From: Pyropia haitanensis
Taxonomy: Eukaryota; Rhodophyta; Bangiophyceae; Bangiales; Bangiaceae
Assembly: GCA_008729055.1 (NCBI GenBank)
Contig: SDUX01000001.1
Span: 3,813,631 to 3,877,630, forward strand
DNA length: 64,000 bases
Direction of reading: 5' to 3'
The notes below the pieces were generated by a model. It was not told the DNA's origin. It made no database searches and was given only the letters and a program-made list of their open reading frames with translations. Positions 22,801 through 33,523 of the stretch are shown here, in pieces. Every line of letters starts with the position of its first letter. Position 1 is the first letter of the stretch. The translations under genes and the position numbers were made by a program.

Positions 22801-24093
22801 CGCCGCTGCGGGGGCCGCCGCAGCCGGCGGCGGCGGCGCGGCCGCAGCCGGCCGGGCCGCCGGCACGGTCGGCGCGGCTGCCACCAGCGCGGCCGCACGC
22901 GCCGCCGCCACCGCCGCAACCGCCTGCTCCGCCCGCCCCCGCGCGGTGTAGTCGCGGCCGTCGTTGCAGACGGGCGCCCGCACGCCGCGGGCGTGCGGCG
23001 GCGCCCCCCCTCTCGGCGCACCCGCCGCGCCGGCCGCCGCCGTCGCTCCCGCCGGCGGGAAGAGCGAGGCGGGCAGGCGGGTGCCCGCCCCGCGCCCTCG
23101 CGCGCCCCGCATCACCGCGAGCGTGGCGGGGCGAGGCGGCATCGGCGCGCGGGCGCCCCCCCCACCCCCCCCGGCGCGTCTGCGTCGGCGGCCACCAGCC
23201 GCGGGGCGGGGACGGTGGAGCCGGGCGCCACCACCCCCTCCACCCGCAACCGGGTGATGCCCGGCGCCGGGCCCGCGGCGCCACCGCCGGCGGCGCCCAG
23301 GGCTTCGGCTGCCCCCCCCTCCCCCCCGCCGGCGGCGCCAAAGGCGGCCAGCTTGGCGTCCCGCTCGGCGAGCGCCCGCGCAATCGACAGCACCTGCGCG
23401 TCGGCGGCGGCGCCGCGGCGGTCTCCAGCCGCACCGGCCGGCGCCCCCCCCTGCCGCCACCGCGCAGCCCTCCCGACGACGACGGAGACCGGCGGGCGGT
23501 CCAGCTGCGGCCGAGCACGGAGGACCGGAGGGAGGAGCGGCCGCTGGCCACGCCGCGAGAATCCCCGCCCCCCCGTCGGTCGCTGGTAGTGGCTGCCAGC
23601 TCGGACAGCGGCGCAAACACCCGCTCGTCGCCGCGGCCAAAGAGGTCCGTGTCAACATGCGCTGCGGGCCCCCCGCCCGCGAGGAGCTCCACCGCAGCCG
23701 CGCCAACGACCGCCGGCGTGGACGCCGATGGGATCAGCCCGCCGCCGCTGGAGGGCACAGCGCCAGCCGCAGCGGTCGCAGCCGAGACAGCAGGGGCATC
23801 TGTGATGGTGGGCACCCCCGGCCGCGCCCCCCCCCCGCCCCTCCCGCCCCCCCCGTCTTCCCCGCGCCCCCCGCCGCCGCGACCGACCCCTCCCCCGGGG
23901 CGAGCCCGACGAGCGACGCCGCGGCCGCCGCGGCGTCGGCCGCCCCTCCCTGCCGGGCGCTCCCCCGGCGCCACCGGAAACGCCACCGGTGGTGCCTCCG
24001 CACCGACGACGCGGTCACCGCGGGCGCCAGCCGAGACGATGAGGCCGACGGCCGCCCCGAAGGGGGGAGGCCGGACCCGGGTCGGGAGCGCAT
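19825..24093 (-). CDS. Large, mostly disordered Ala/Pro/Ser-rich protein, about 1,420 aa, frame-broken
   Basis: The start at 24093 has A at -3. The C-terminal ~1,200 codons form one uninterrupted frame with many S/T-P and R-S-P sites, an acidic patch (GGSDADDDDADAAEE), basic QRVHAPLTRPTGSGR and PPRRRRRRQLS segments, and Ala-rich helices. A short ordered N-terminal part (AQVLSIARALAERDAKLAAF, then GITRLRVEGVV) lies in another frame near 23240-23410. Reading from 24093 to 19825 needs three frame changes, at C-runs near 23827-23860, 23444-23451 and 23156-23172, each -1, as in the other broken genes. No family is recognised. The basic and acidic patches suggest a nuclear or nucleic-acid-associated protein, which is inference. 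Confidence 0.6.
22200..22430 (-). repeat. 42-bp coding minisatellite, about five units
   Basis: A GAGCAG landmark recurs at 22206, 22248, 22290 and 22332, exactly 42 bp apart, with degraded units on both sides. It encodes a 14-residue repeat of the type AAQEAAxxAPVVAP within the disordered protein, so copy-number change keeps the frame. Confidence 0.8.
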
Positions 24094-26374
24094 CGTGCGG
24101 CCGCCCACACGCGCGGTCGCGGTCACGGTTGCGCCCACGCACGCGAGCGCCGACAGGGGGAGGGGAGACAAAACCAAACCAAAATCAACAGCGAGAAGAG
24201 ACGACCAGTTGCAGCCGCCAGAACAAGTCCGCGGGACGGTGGCGCGACGTCACCCAGTGCCGTGCGCAAGACGCGTCTCAGTGGAAGGAAGAGACGCGGA
24301 GGGCGGGGGGGGGAGGGGAGGCGGCGAAACGAGAGGGAGGGGGGTGTCTGACGGCGCGGGGGGAGGACGCACACGCCGGCGAAGCGCCCCGGCGGCTGAT
24401 CCGCCGCGCGCGAGACGGCGGGCGAGGCGTGCGCCGACACGGCGGCACCCCGCGCGGCGGCGCGCGCCGAGACGTGTGTCCGTTCACACCGCAAGGCGGA
24501 GGCGCGCACGGAACAGGTGGCGCGGGAGAGGAGGTGTAGCGCGCCCGTGCGTGCAGGGTGTTGGCCGCGTGGTGCGGGGAGTCTCCCGGGGGACGGGCCT
24601 CGTCGCGTTTGTCAACCAGCTCGCGGCGGGAGGGTGGGGCCGTGCCGGACGGCGACGACGGGGCGGGTCGCGGTCGCCCGCGCGGTGGAAATTTGGCCCC
24701 GCCCCGTTGGTCCCGCCACAGGACGTACAAACGGCGGGCGGCACCCCCGCCAGCGGCACACGCCCACACACCCGCCGCACACGCGCCGTTCGGGCCGCGG
24801 TGGCGGCGGCGGTGGCGGCGGCGGCGGCGTCCGCCGCCGCCGCCGCCGCTCGCACGCGTCGGCGCCGCGCCAAAAAACAGCTCGAGCGCGACCGCCGCGG
24901 GACTTTCGTTGCGCGCCGTCGGTTAGTGGCGGGGTATGACCGAACCGGGGTGCGTGTGTGTGGCGGACACGGCGTGTTCGGAGGGGGGCGTGTGCGGGAG
25001 CGTGTGCTCTGGGGGAAGGGGGGGGGGCGTTAACACCTGGCAGCTGCCGGTGGGGGTTGCTGGCTAGTGGGGACGGCCGGAGGCGTAGGACCGGGGGGGG
25101 CGTGAGAGGCGGCCAGCACACCCCCTTGTGCGGCTGCAAGTCGGCCATGTCCTACATCCGATCAAGAAGTGTAAGATCCGCTGCGCGGAGGCGCGTGTGG
25201 TGTGGTGTGCGGAGCGGTTGGGCAGGTACACACTTCTTAGCCCAGACGCGACAAATGGCTGGCTTCAGACGGGCCGGAGGCGTCCCTGGACAGGTGCCAC
25301 GTATCGCTCGCCAGGGCCTGGGCATGGTCGCCCCGTCTCCCCAATGACGGCGGCGGTGGGGCGCGGCAGTTCCTGGGGACGGTGTCCAACAGTGTGGGGC
25401 GGTCAATGGAACAGGGGCCGAGGGGATCTGCGCAGCGGCTCCTACGTATTCGAGAGGGGCAATCTCACCGCGGCTCGGCCCAGTGTCGATTGCTCCGAGC
25501 CGGCGGGTCTGTTTCCAGTCACCACTGTCTCTCATCCGCCCACCCATCGCTAAATTTCACACTCCATCCCGGCCCTGCTTGCGGCGCGACGGCGCGGGGG
25601 CGGTCAGAGCAACACATTCGTCGCGTGCGACTATACGTTGGCAGCGCTCCTCGGTGCGACAGCCGGCGGGGTCCACGCCGACAGCCTCCCCCGGCGGACC
25701 TGCGAAGGGGAGGGGGGCCTCGAGGCCCGCGCGAAACGCGTGTGCCCCGGGTCCCGCGGGAGGGCCCCTGCAATGGCTGTCGCTGCGGGGGCGGATCTTG
25801 GAAGAAAATCCTGTCGCTGATCCGTTCTGGAGACATTCGGGCACGACAGAGTAATTCAAAGAAAATTTATATGCTTTGGGGACTGCAGGGGCGTGCCACC
25901 GTGGTCGCAGCCGCGTCCTTCGCGCCGCGCCGGCCTTGCCTGTCGTGCACGGCTGTGCGAGACGGGCTCTTCCGCACCCCTCTGTCGATGCTCAGGCGCT
26001 GGCCACCCGCGGCTGGCGGCTCCGTGGGAGCACCCGGCGCCGGCGCCGTCGGCAGGCAGGCGTCGACCTTCCCCCCCCACCCCGCCCACTACCCAGACAC
26101 CTCCCATTCGGCCCTGCCGCGGGTCGTGGTCGGTTGCCGGGCGCCGCTTGGAGGCGACGACCCGCGGCGCGGCCGCGCGCCGCTCCTCCCTCTTCCTCGT
26201 CGCTGACCGACGCGTTCGAGCGTTGCCAGGGTCGGCTTCCCCGTTTATCCGCAGGACACCGCTGCCGCTGCCGCCACCGCCCTCCCCACTTTGGCTGACG
26301 GCCATGTGTGCGTGCTTGGCCGCGCGGTGGCAACCGCAGTGGGGAGGTGCGGCGGTGGCCCAGGCCGGCCGGGC
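24094..26374. other. Long divergent intergenic region
   Basis: It lies upstream of both the disordered-protein gene (-) and the four-TM gene (+). Long open frames exist, e.g. to 25033 (+), but are Arg/Ala/Gly shadows. Composition changes at about 25100, after which it is more balanced. An AT-rich spot at 25850-25872 (AAAATTTATATGC) is the only TATA-like site, about 500 bp upstream of the next start codon. Confidence 0.5.
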
Positions 26375-27316
26375 ATGAGCGCCGCGGCGACCGCGGCGGC
26401 CCCACCGCCACCTGGTGCCCCGCCGTCATCTCCCACCACCGTAGTGGCCGTCGCTGTCGACGGTGGGGACGAGGTGGCGGCGGTGGGGCAGCCCCCCGCC
26501 CCCGCACCGGTCGACGGCGACCCCACCTCCCCGCCGCCCAAGCGGGGCTCGTTCAGCCGGCCGACGGCGGCGGAGCACCCGTTTGTCGACGGCCGCGTCG
26601 AGCCGGGCGAGCCGGTCGGGTCAGCGCCCCCCCCCGTCCCGCTGCTCGCGCCCCCAACGGCCACGGTGTTGCACCTGACCGCCACGGTCTGCCTGGCACT
26701 AGCCGCCGCGGGTCTGGCGGCCTTTGGCGTCGGCACCGCCGTGACGGCCCGTGCGTGGCAGCAGGGGGGACACGGACCCGCCCACGGGGGCCCGGCGGTC
26801 GCCGCCCTGCTGCTGGTGGCCGCCGCCCTCCTTGGTGTGACGGCGGGCCTCGGCGCGGCGGCGACGGCCGCCGCCCGGCGACCGCGGGGCGTACACCTGG
26901 GCCGGTCGTTTGTGTATGCCGGCGGCGCGTCGGGGGCGGTGCTCGCGGCGGCCGCGGCGGGCACGGCCGTCACCGCCTCGGCGGTGGGGCGGCACGGGGG
27001 GGCGGCGGGGTGGGCGTTTGGGCTGGTCGCCACCCTCGCCGCGGCGGTGGGGGGGGTGGTGCTGGTGGATGTCTGGCGGGTGCTCCAGGGGGTACGCGCG
27101 GGGGGGGGCTGGCATCTGCAGGACGGGGTTTGGGAGCGGCGTTCTTCGTTTGACTCTGAGGCGGAGGGGGGGCATCCGTCTTCTGTTGACTCGGAGGGGA
27201 GCGGGGAGGGAGCAAGATGGGGACGGGGCGGAGGGTATGGCGCAGCTGGAGAGTCGGGGGAGGAGGGAGGGGGGCGTCGAAAGTCGAGCCGACAAGCGTG
27301 GGCAGCCACAACATAG
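26375..27316 (+). CDS. Four-TM membrane protein of unknown function, 313 aa
   Basis: The start at 26375 is the first ATG of the frame. Residues 1-95 are Pro/Ala-rich and probably cytosolic. Four hydrophobic helices follow at about 98-122, 140-166, 178-202 and 212-234, with a basic loop (AARRPRGVHLGRS) between the second and third. A Ser/Gly/Glu-rich tail with RRSSFDSEAEGG and KSSRQ is a likely phosphorylated cytosolic end. The 2+2 helix layout with both termini on one side recalls tetraspan/MARVEL-type proteins, but no family motif is visible, so the function is unassigned. High third-position GC and the membrane pattern support it being real. Confidence 0.65.
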   Translation: MSAAATAAAPPPPGAPPSSPTTVVAVAVDGGDEVAAVGQPPAPAPVDGDPTSPPPKRGSFSRPTAAEHPFVDGRVEPGEPVGSAPPPVPLLAPPTATVLHLTATVCLALAAAGLAAFGVGTAVTARAWQQGGHGPAHGGPAVAALLLVAAALLGVTAGLGAAATAAARRPRGVHLGRSFVYAGGASGAVLAAAAAGTAVTASAVGRHGGAAGWAFGLVATLAAAVGGVVLVDVWRVLQGVRAGGGWHLQDGVWERRSSFDSEAEGGHPSSVDSEGSGEGARWGRGGGYGAAGESGEEGGGRRKSSRQAWAATT

Positions 27317-28614
27317 GAGGTGGAGCACAGCAGGATCTACATCCAGCTTGGATGACGGCCAAGTAGGGAACGGGTGAGCACTTTGACGGCATCTCCACGA
27401 CCGTTTGGAACTGCACCGGTTACAAACGGACTGCAGCGTGTACAGTCTTGGAAACGAATTCATGAACACCGGGCCCATGTGCCCGGTGGTGCGCGCGGCA
27501 CACATGACCTCATGTAGGGTGTCGATAAGGAAGTGCACGCTGTTTACATGTGGTCATGGCGGAAGCAGAACTACCGGAGTAGGTGAGAATGATGCAACTG
27601 GCGCACACGGGCAAGCCAACGCCGAGTACGTCCACTACATTGACAACAGATGAGCGACTTCGCAAGACAGCAAGAGTGGCAGCCAGTCAACATCAAGACA
27701 CGATGAGAGCAAACGGGTGGTCAGCAACAGAACCAGAATAGCAGCGAGACGTACCAGCTGGCAACAAGAGTGGCTCCATTGCGCTCAGTAGTCGGTGGGC
27801 CATCGACAGCCAATGTGCACAGCGGAAGGGCCCGTCCGCTGTGAACCGTTCCGTGGACGTAGGTTAAACGATTTCTGTCCTCATAGCAACAATGGGAGCA
27901 CAGTATACACGCAAGCCCGGCGACAGTGAGCAACCAAAAACGTACCCTTACCCACAATTGCGTCCAAAGCGGGCCCAAAAGGAGGCAGCTGTTCGAACAA
28001 GAAAGAGAGAGAGATACATGCGCACAGCGGGGTGTGAGGCCAAGGTGATCAACGACGGGGAGGGGTTAGCCGCACAGTCACCAGCCGTGTCAACAGCCTC
28101 CAACCTCGGTAGCGCACAAGACCAGATCTCAGACAAGGCTGAAACGTATGTTTCTACATCTCGCGCTCGCGCAGAACGCAAGTCGGCGATGCAGTGGATT
28201 AGAACTATTGCAAGTCATCAGGGATCGCTGCGCACAACGTGCAGCGCAAGAAGGTGAAAGCGCGGTGCAGGGGCAGCATGGCGGCAGAGCGGCAGCCTGG
28301 CCATAGCGGCCGAGAGCGCGCGCAATCAATGCCGAGCCCCACGAAGAACAGTGTGGACGTACCTCATAGATCCACCGCGAGAGCATGCACACGGCGATGG
28401 AAACGCCGAATGCTGCGATGTCGACGGTCCGGCCGAGGAAGGCTGTATGCCGACGGGGGTGAGGCACTGCAGCCGGCGACCGGCGTGACGAGTCGACGAA
28501 CGTCGCAGCTGTGATCGGACTCCAGCTAGGATCGAATGGATCACGCACGAATTATGTGTCCGACGAGAGAACCTTGCGGCGCACAGTATGCTTGCTGGGA
28601 CAATTTGATGTAGG

Positions 28615-28667
28615 ATCGTCGCGAAAACGTACCACTGTTACTGGGGTATACTGCGGGATACTCGTGG
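28615..28667. repeat. 53-bp inverted repeat, left arm
   Basis: It begins ATCGTCGCGAAAACGTACCA and ends ATACTCGTGG. The reverse complement of 31153-31205 matches it at 44 of 53 positions by eye. The arms lie 2.5 kb apart and enclose the minisatellite and the A and B repeats, so they could be degenerate ends of one element of about 2.6 kb (28615-31205). No clear target duplication was seen. Confidence 0.7.
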
Positions 28668-28983
28668 TTGGTACCACACAGCACCCCAGATTGGGCTGAA
28701 ATGGTCTAAAATGGGCCCAGTACAAATATTCGCGGACGCGTATCTCGAGAACGGCGTGTACTAGACCCTCTCACAGAGGCCATTCTTCCAATTGGGGATA
28801 CATCGCCTGACCAGTATACTCCTGAACCCCCCTCCACGACGCCTCTGGGAGGGGGTGTGCGGACATGTCACGGTCGCCAGTATACCCGAGAAGGAGTTGT
28901 GGAGAGCTACTTATCGCGACCTGAGAGCCCTCGCGTACCGTTGTCATGTCACGCTGCGTATCTGGCCCACCGATCACTACGTT

Positions 28984-29175
28984 GACCACGCCCACTATGC
29001 TACGAATAGCGCTGAGAGCGCCTGACAACAGACCACGCGGCGGTCCCTGTGGTGGCTACGTCACCCACGGAAAATACTGTACGTTGCAAGAAAGCCTAGA
29101 TTTTTCGTCCAGGCATGATTCCCCGGGGGCCGCTCGAATAACAGACCCCTCCCCGCCCTCTCTGTCCCCGCCCCC
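28984..29175 (+). repeat. Repeat A, copy 1 (192 bp)
   Basis: It starts GACCACGC(C/G)CACTATGCTACG and ends in a C-run. Copy 2 at 30328-30520 is in the same orientation and roughly 85% identical; both contain the landmark GGCTACGTCAC and AAAATACTGTACGTTGCAAG. No coding potential is shared. Confidence 0.85.
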
Positions 29176-29489
29176 CCCCCCACCCCCCCTGGCCGGAGAG
29201 GGGGGAGCGGGGGGGGGGCGCCGGCGTGCTGGGCACTCCAGGCTCCCCCCGGTACGCCCCTCTAGCAGCTCCAGGGAGGGGAGCGGACGGGCCCACCGGC
29301 GTGCCCCCAGCCGCACCCTCCTGCCAGCACGCATCGGGGTGGCCACCAGCTACCCTCCACGGCACACTCAGCGCTCCCCACATGGTGCCGTCCATGATAC
29401 GCACGCACCCCACGCCCACGCCTACGCCCACGCCCAAGCCCACGCCCAACTAAACAAAAACACAACGATACGCATATAATAAACAAAAC

Positions 29490-29960
29490 AAGGCCAGCAC
29501 CGACAGACAGACGCGGCCCGCCGCGGCAACAGAGAAAGACCACCAGCAGAGCGGCAGGCCGCCCGCACGAACAGACAGACGCGCCCCGCCGCGGAAAAAG
29601 AAGAAAGCAGCCAGCAGGGGGGCGGCCGCCAGCACCGACAGACAGACGCGGCCCACCGCGGCAACAGAAAAAGACCACCAGCAAAGTGGCAAGCCGCCAG
29701 CACCAACAGACAGAAGCGCCCCGCCGCGGAAAAAGAAGAAAGGAGCCAGCAGGGGGGCGGCCGCCAGCACCGACAGACAGAGGCGGCCAGCCGGCGCAAA
29801 AGAAGAAAGGCGCCAGCAGGGCGGCAGCCACCAGCAGACGGACGGACGCGACCCGCCGCGGCAACAAAATAAAGGCACCAGCAGGGTGAAGGACGCCAGC
29901 ACCACCAGACAGACGCGAAGCGCCGCGGCCAAAAAAAAGGCTCCAGCTTGGAGGCGCACC
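29490..29960. repeat. 67-bp minisatellite, about seven units
   Basis: The landmark ACAGACAGA (with variants) recurs near 29503, 29571, 29638, 29706, 29773, 29836 and 29906, spaced mostly 67-68 bp. Each unit carries a CCGCCGCGG(C/A) core, an A-rich segment and a CCAGCA block; alternate units resemble each other more, hinting at a higher-order two-unit repeat. Because 67 is not a multiple of three, all three minus-strand frames are open with similar peptides; I do not take these for genes. Confidence 0.85.
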
Positions 29961-30213
29961 CGTGGGGTGAAAAGCAGCCGCCACCAGCAGATGCACGCAG
30001 GTGTGGCAAAGAAGACGGTGGGGGGGGGGGGGGTGGTGGGATGGTGGAGAGGGGGGCGTGGGGCACGTGAAGAGAGAAGGGGAGAGCGGGGGGGGGGGAA
30101 GCTGGAGAGTGGCAGTGGGAGATGGAGGTTGGCTTGGTTGGTCAACGCCCGGGCACAGAAGTCCATCCCCCGCCTGTCTGCTGCAGCGCCCCCCCCCCCC
30201 GCCCTTCCCCACA

Positions 30214-30327
30214 CCGCACCCCCCTCACAGGGTGCTCCAGGAGCTCTCTGACGGGCGTGCGCGCCGCGCGCCCGCGCTGTTACGCTGCCCCAGTGCGCGC
30301 TCTGCTCTCAGATGGGGCTCTCCGGGG
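30214..30327 (+). repeat. Repeat B, copy 1 (about 115 bp)
   Basis: It matches 30523-30640 in direct orientation, sharing CCGCACCCCC, TGCTCCAG, GCGTGCGCGCCGCGC and CAGTGCGCGCTCTGCTCTC. Copy 1 abuts repeat A copy 2, giving the order B-A-B. Confidence 0.8.
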
Positions 30328-30520
30328 GACCACGCGCACTATGCTACGAACCGCGCTCACAGCACCTGTCAACAGACCGCGCGGCGGTATCTGTGGTGGC
30401 TACGTCACTCACGGAAAATACTGTACGTTGCAAGAAAGCATAGATTTTCCGTCCAGGAACGATTCCGCGGGGGCCGCTCTCGTACCAGACCCCTCCCCGC
30501 CCCGCCTGTCCCCCCCCCCC
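30328..30520 (+). repeat. Repeat A, copy 2
   Basis: Second copy of the unit at 28984-29175, here sandwiched between the two B units. Confidence 0.85.
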
Positions 30521-30522
30521 CC

Positions 30523-30640
30523 CCCGCACCCCCTGACACGATGCTCCAGAATCTCTCTGTCTGGCGTGCGCGCCGCGCACCCGTGCTGTTAGGCCGCTCC
30601 AGTGCGCGCTCTGCTCTCGGGTGGGGCTCCCCGGGGCGCC
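30523..30640 (+). repeat. Repeat B, copy 2
   Basis: Second copy of the unit at 30214-30327; the C-run at the end of repeat A forms its left boundary. Confidence 0.8.
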
Positions 30641-31152
30641 GTGCTGTGCGTTCGTGCATGGGGACCTTTCCAGCTGCAGGGGAGATGATCCGGGAGTCCA
30701 CCCGCAAGACGACAACGCACTTGATGCGTGACCGGCGAGCATTGGTCGAGACTTGGACCAACCGAGGTGTGAGAAGGGAGCGCGTGGAGAGCGGCTGCGA
30801 GTGCTTGCTGTTGGACGTGTGACAGAAGTGGTGTCGCGAAGCTGGAATCGGGGCAAGTCGCGCGCAATCCGTTGATAATTCGGCGATATTCGTGCGCAGT
30901 TCGGCTCCTCAGGCCTGCCTCGCTCCCTCCCACGGCCGTGCCCCCCCCCCCCTCGGCGGCTGAGTCCTCCCCTGGGGTGGTGGAGTCTTCCTGGTGCCCC
31001 GGTTTTACAGCTGAATTGGGCACTCACGGACATGTAGCCCACCTTTCTGTCGGACCCGGCTCCAGCCGCCCGCCGACGCGAACCACCAGCAGACAACAGC
31101 CGACCACAAGTAAACGAGCTACCGTACAGTACATGCGCAGTACAAAAAATAG

Positions 31153-31205
31153 CCACGAGTACTGCCCAGTATACCCTAGTACGGGTGGTACGTTTTCCCG
31201 ACGAT
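31153..31205. repeat. 53-bp inverted repeat, right arm
   Basis: Reverse-complement partner of 28615-28667; it ends GGTACGTTTTCCCGACGAT on the plus strand. Confidence 0.7.
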
Positions 31206-31434
31206 GTCGCCTGGCCGAGAAAATATTGGCTGGGGAAGTCACCGTGAGGGTACACCAGTGGCGGTGGACGAGAGCGGGAGGCGCAAGCTGTTGGGGCTGC
31301 CTGGTACAGCTTCCGGGCGCGTGCTTGCCTGCCACAACCAGCCACGGCCGCTGTCCGTCCGTGCACTCACGCCCGTCCTCCGCAAAGCGCTCGCTCTCGC
31401 CGCGGGAGACCTTCGCCGCGAGCGTCGGGGGGAG

Positions 31435-31498
31435 GGGGGCATCCTCGGCGTGCTCACTGCGATGGGGGCATCCTCGGCGTGCTCACAGCGATGGGGGC
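31435..31498. repeat. 29-bp tandem duplication
   Basis: Two nearly identical 29-bp units beginning GGGGGCATCCTCGGCG, differing at one position (CTCACTGC versus CTCACAGC), plus a partial third unit. Confidence 0.85.
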
Positions 31499-31849
31499 AG
31501 AGAAGTGCTTCGACAGCGTGTGGTGTCTTGGTGTCAACACACCACCTTGCAACAACTCCATCACAGTGGCATGCCGCTTGCACTCCTGTACGGTGGATCT
31601 CAAGTGGAAGAACAGGGCATCCTCTTGGACTGTTCAGCAGAAACCAGAAGCGAGTCCTACCAAGGCCACACCGGGCGTCAGCTCGGTCCCAAATCTTGTT
31701 CGCAAGGTAGGGACCGATGAGCGACTCAACTGGGCACAATAAGAAAAAGAGTTGCATCCACTACGGCCTGGTAAATAAAATGCGAGAGAAGTAACAGAAC
31801 AGAGACAGAGACGCGAAGAGGAACAAACAGAAAAAGCCCGCTTGAGTTA

Positions 31850-33073
31850 TTAAGAATACACCTTTCCCGGCACACCCACTGGTGTGTGCCTCTCTCTCAC
31901 CCAACACCCTCCCCCTGGGGTGCAGCTACGACCACCAGCCCAATGCTCCCCCACCCTTCGCCTACGCCCGCTCCCGCCGGCGTTTGCCAATCCCCCGGCT
32001 GCGCCCCCCCCCTCCCCGTGGCGCACCCGCGCGAGCGCGGGCGCGAGCACCCGCACGTAGCGTTCACGCACGTCCCCCGCCGCGAAACCCCCGCCCAGCC
32101 GAGCGGCGACGAGCGCCCACTGGGCGCCCACGGCCAGGACGGCGTCCAGGATGGCCACGTCCACGGCGGGTGACCAGGGCGCGCCCAGCAACGACGGGCG
32201 AAGGACGCCCGCCCAGCGCGCGGCGGCCGCCTCAAACGGCACGCCGGGCAGGCGAGCGCCGACCAGCGCCGGCGCCGCCCGCTCGTCAGTGACCGACGTG
32301 AAGAGCCGCGCCAGGCGCGCGTCCATCGCCACCGTCCACGCCACGCCGGGCGCAGCGGCAGTGGGGGGGGCGGAAGCGGGCGTGACGGCCGACTCGGGCG
32401 GCGGCGGCGGCCACCCACGGCCGCCCACGGGAGGGGCGGGGGTCGCGACGGCCGCGCGGTCGCCGCCCCCTGCCGCCGCCGTCGTCGTCGATGGCGGCGG
32501 CGACATGGCCGCGGCGGTCACGGACGCAACCATCGCCGCGGCTGCCGTCACGTCGGGCGGCACGGAGCGCGGGGGCGCCGCCACACACGGCGACAGGGAA
32601 CACGACATACCGCGCGGCAGCGGCACGGACCGCGACGCGGCTGTGGACGACACCGGAGACACGGGCGAGACGGGCGTCGCCGCCGTCGGCACCGGCGGTA
32701 CCACTGCCGCCGCCCCCGACAGCGGCGGCACCGGGGACAGCCGCGCCTCTTCCACCGCCCGCCACAGGGAGCGAACGCTCCACGTGCCCGCCGGGGGGGT
32801 GGCGACCGCCACAGAGGCCGGCGGGCCGCCGCCGCCGGCGCGCAGCGCGGGCACCGGCCCGGCCAGCTCCTGCCGCCCCACACCCCCACCCCCTCCCCCG
32901 CGGCCCCGCCGTGGCGGCCGCCGCGCCGGCAGACGGCCGCCGCGGCCGCCACCCACCCGCGGTGGGCCGGCGGCGGGACCGAGCAGCGCCGCCGCCGCGG
33001 CGGCACCCCCCAGCAGCGGCGGCGGCGGCAGCCGCAGCAGCGGCGGCGGCGGCAGCCGCAGCAGCGGCGTCGA

Positions 33074-33107
<34 letters not shown>

Positions 33108-33523
33108 AGCGGAGGGGCAAGGGGGGGCGCCGACCGGGTTGGTGTCGACGGCGGGGGCGGGGGGAGGGGGCGCGCCGGCGGCGGCCGTGGCGCCGCCGCC
33201 GACGCCGCCCCCGCGTAGTCGCACCGCCACCGCGGGGCGTGCGGCAGGGGCAGCATCGTCAGGGACGTCGGCGGCCGGGCCGGCGGCGCAGCGTCGCAGC
33301 CCGTCGTGGCGGTCGACGCCGGCGCGGGCCGGAGCGCCTCGGCGAGCAGCCGGTACGAGAGGGTGAGGGCCTCGTCGAGGGCCACGCCCGCCGCGTCGTC
33401 AACGTCGCCGCGGCAGCCGCTGCGGGAGGCCGGCGGCGGCGGCGCGGCGGCGGCGGCGGCGGCGGCGGCATCGGCGGCAGCGTCAGCGTCAAGGGTGTCG
33501 GGGGCGGGCGCCTCGGCACCCAT
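31850..33523 (-). CDS. Myb/SANT-like DNA-binding protein, about 557 aa
   Basis: The start at 33523 has A at -3 and G at +4. A long Ala/Pro/Gly-rich N-terminal half is followed by two tandem Myb-like repeats at about residues 393-447 (VAWTVAMDARLARLF ... GVPFEAAAARWAGVL) and 448-495 (APWSPAVDVAILDAVLAVG, QWALVAARLGGGFAAGDVRE). The second has the regular spacing of aromatic residues and ends RYVRVL; the first is divergent. Such proteins bind DNA or histone tails in the nucleus. The last ~60 residues, after the repeats, are lower in complexity and may include read-through of an unseen 3' intron. I cannot place it in a named subfamily. Confidence 0.65.

Larger units (their letters stand above)
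27317..31849. other. Lower-GC repeat island without recognisable genes
   Basis: This 4.5-kb block is visibly less GC-rich than its surroundings and carries several repeat families listed separately. Short frames on both strands have no recognisable domain. No transposase, reverse transcriptase or RNA gene was recognised. It looks like a graveyard of mobile or satellite DNA. Confidence 0.6.

Noticed and set aside
23657..25033. 458-codon plus-strand frame
   Set aside because: Overlaps the opposite-strand disordered-protein gene and consists of Arg/Ala/Gly runs.
29262..30212. Three overlapping minus-strand frames of 214-316 codons
   Set aside because: They are read-throughs of the 67-bp minisatellite in all three frames, so openness is a property of the repeat.
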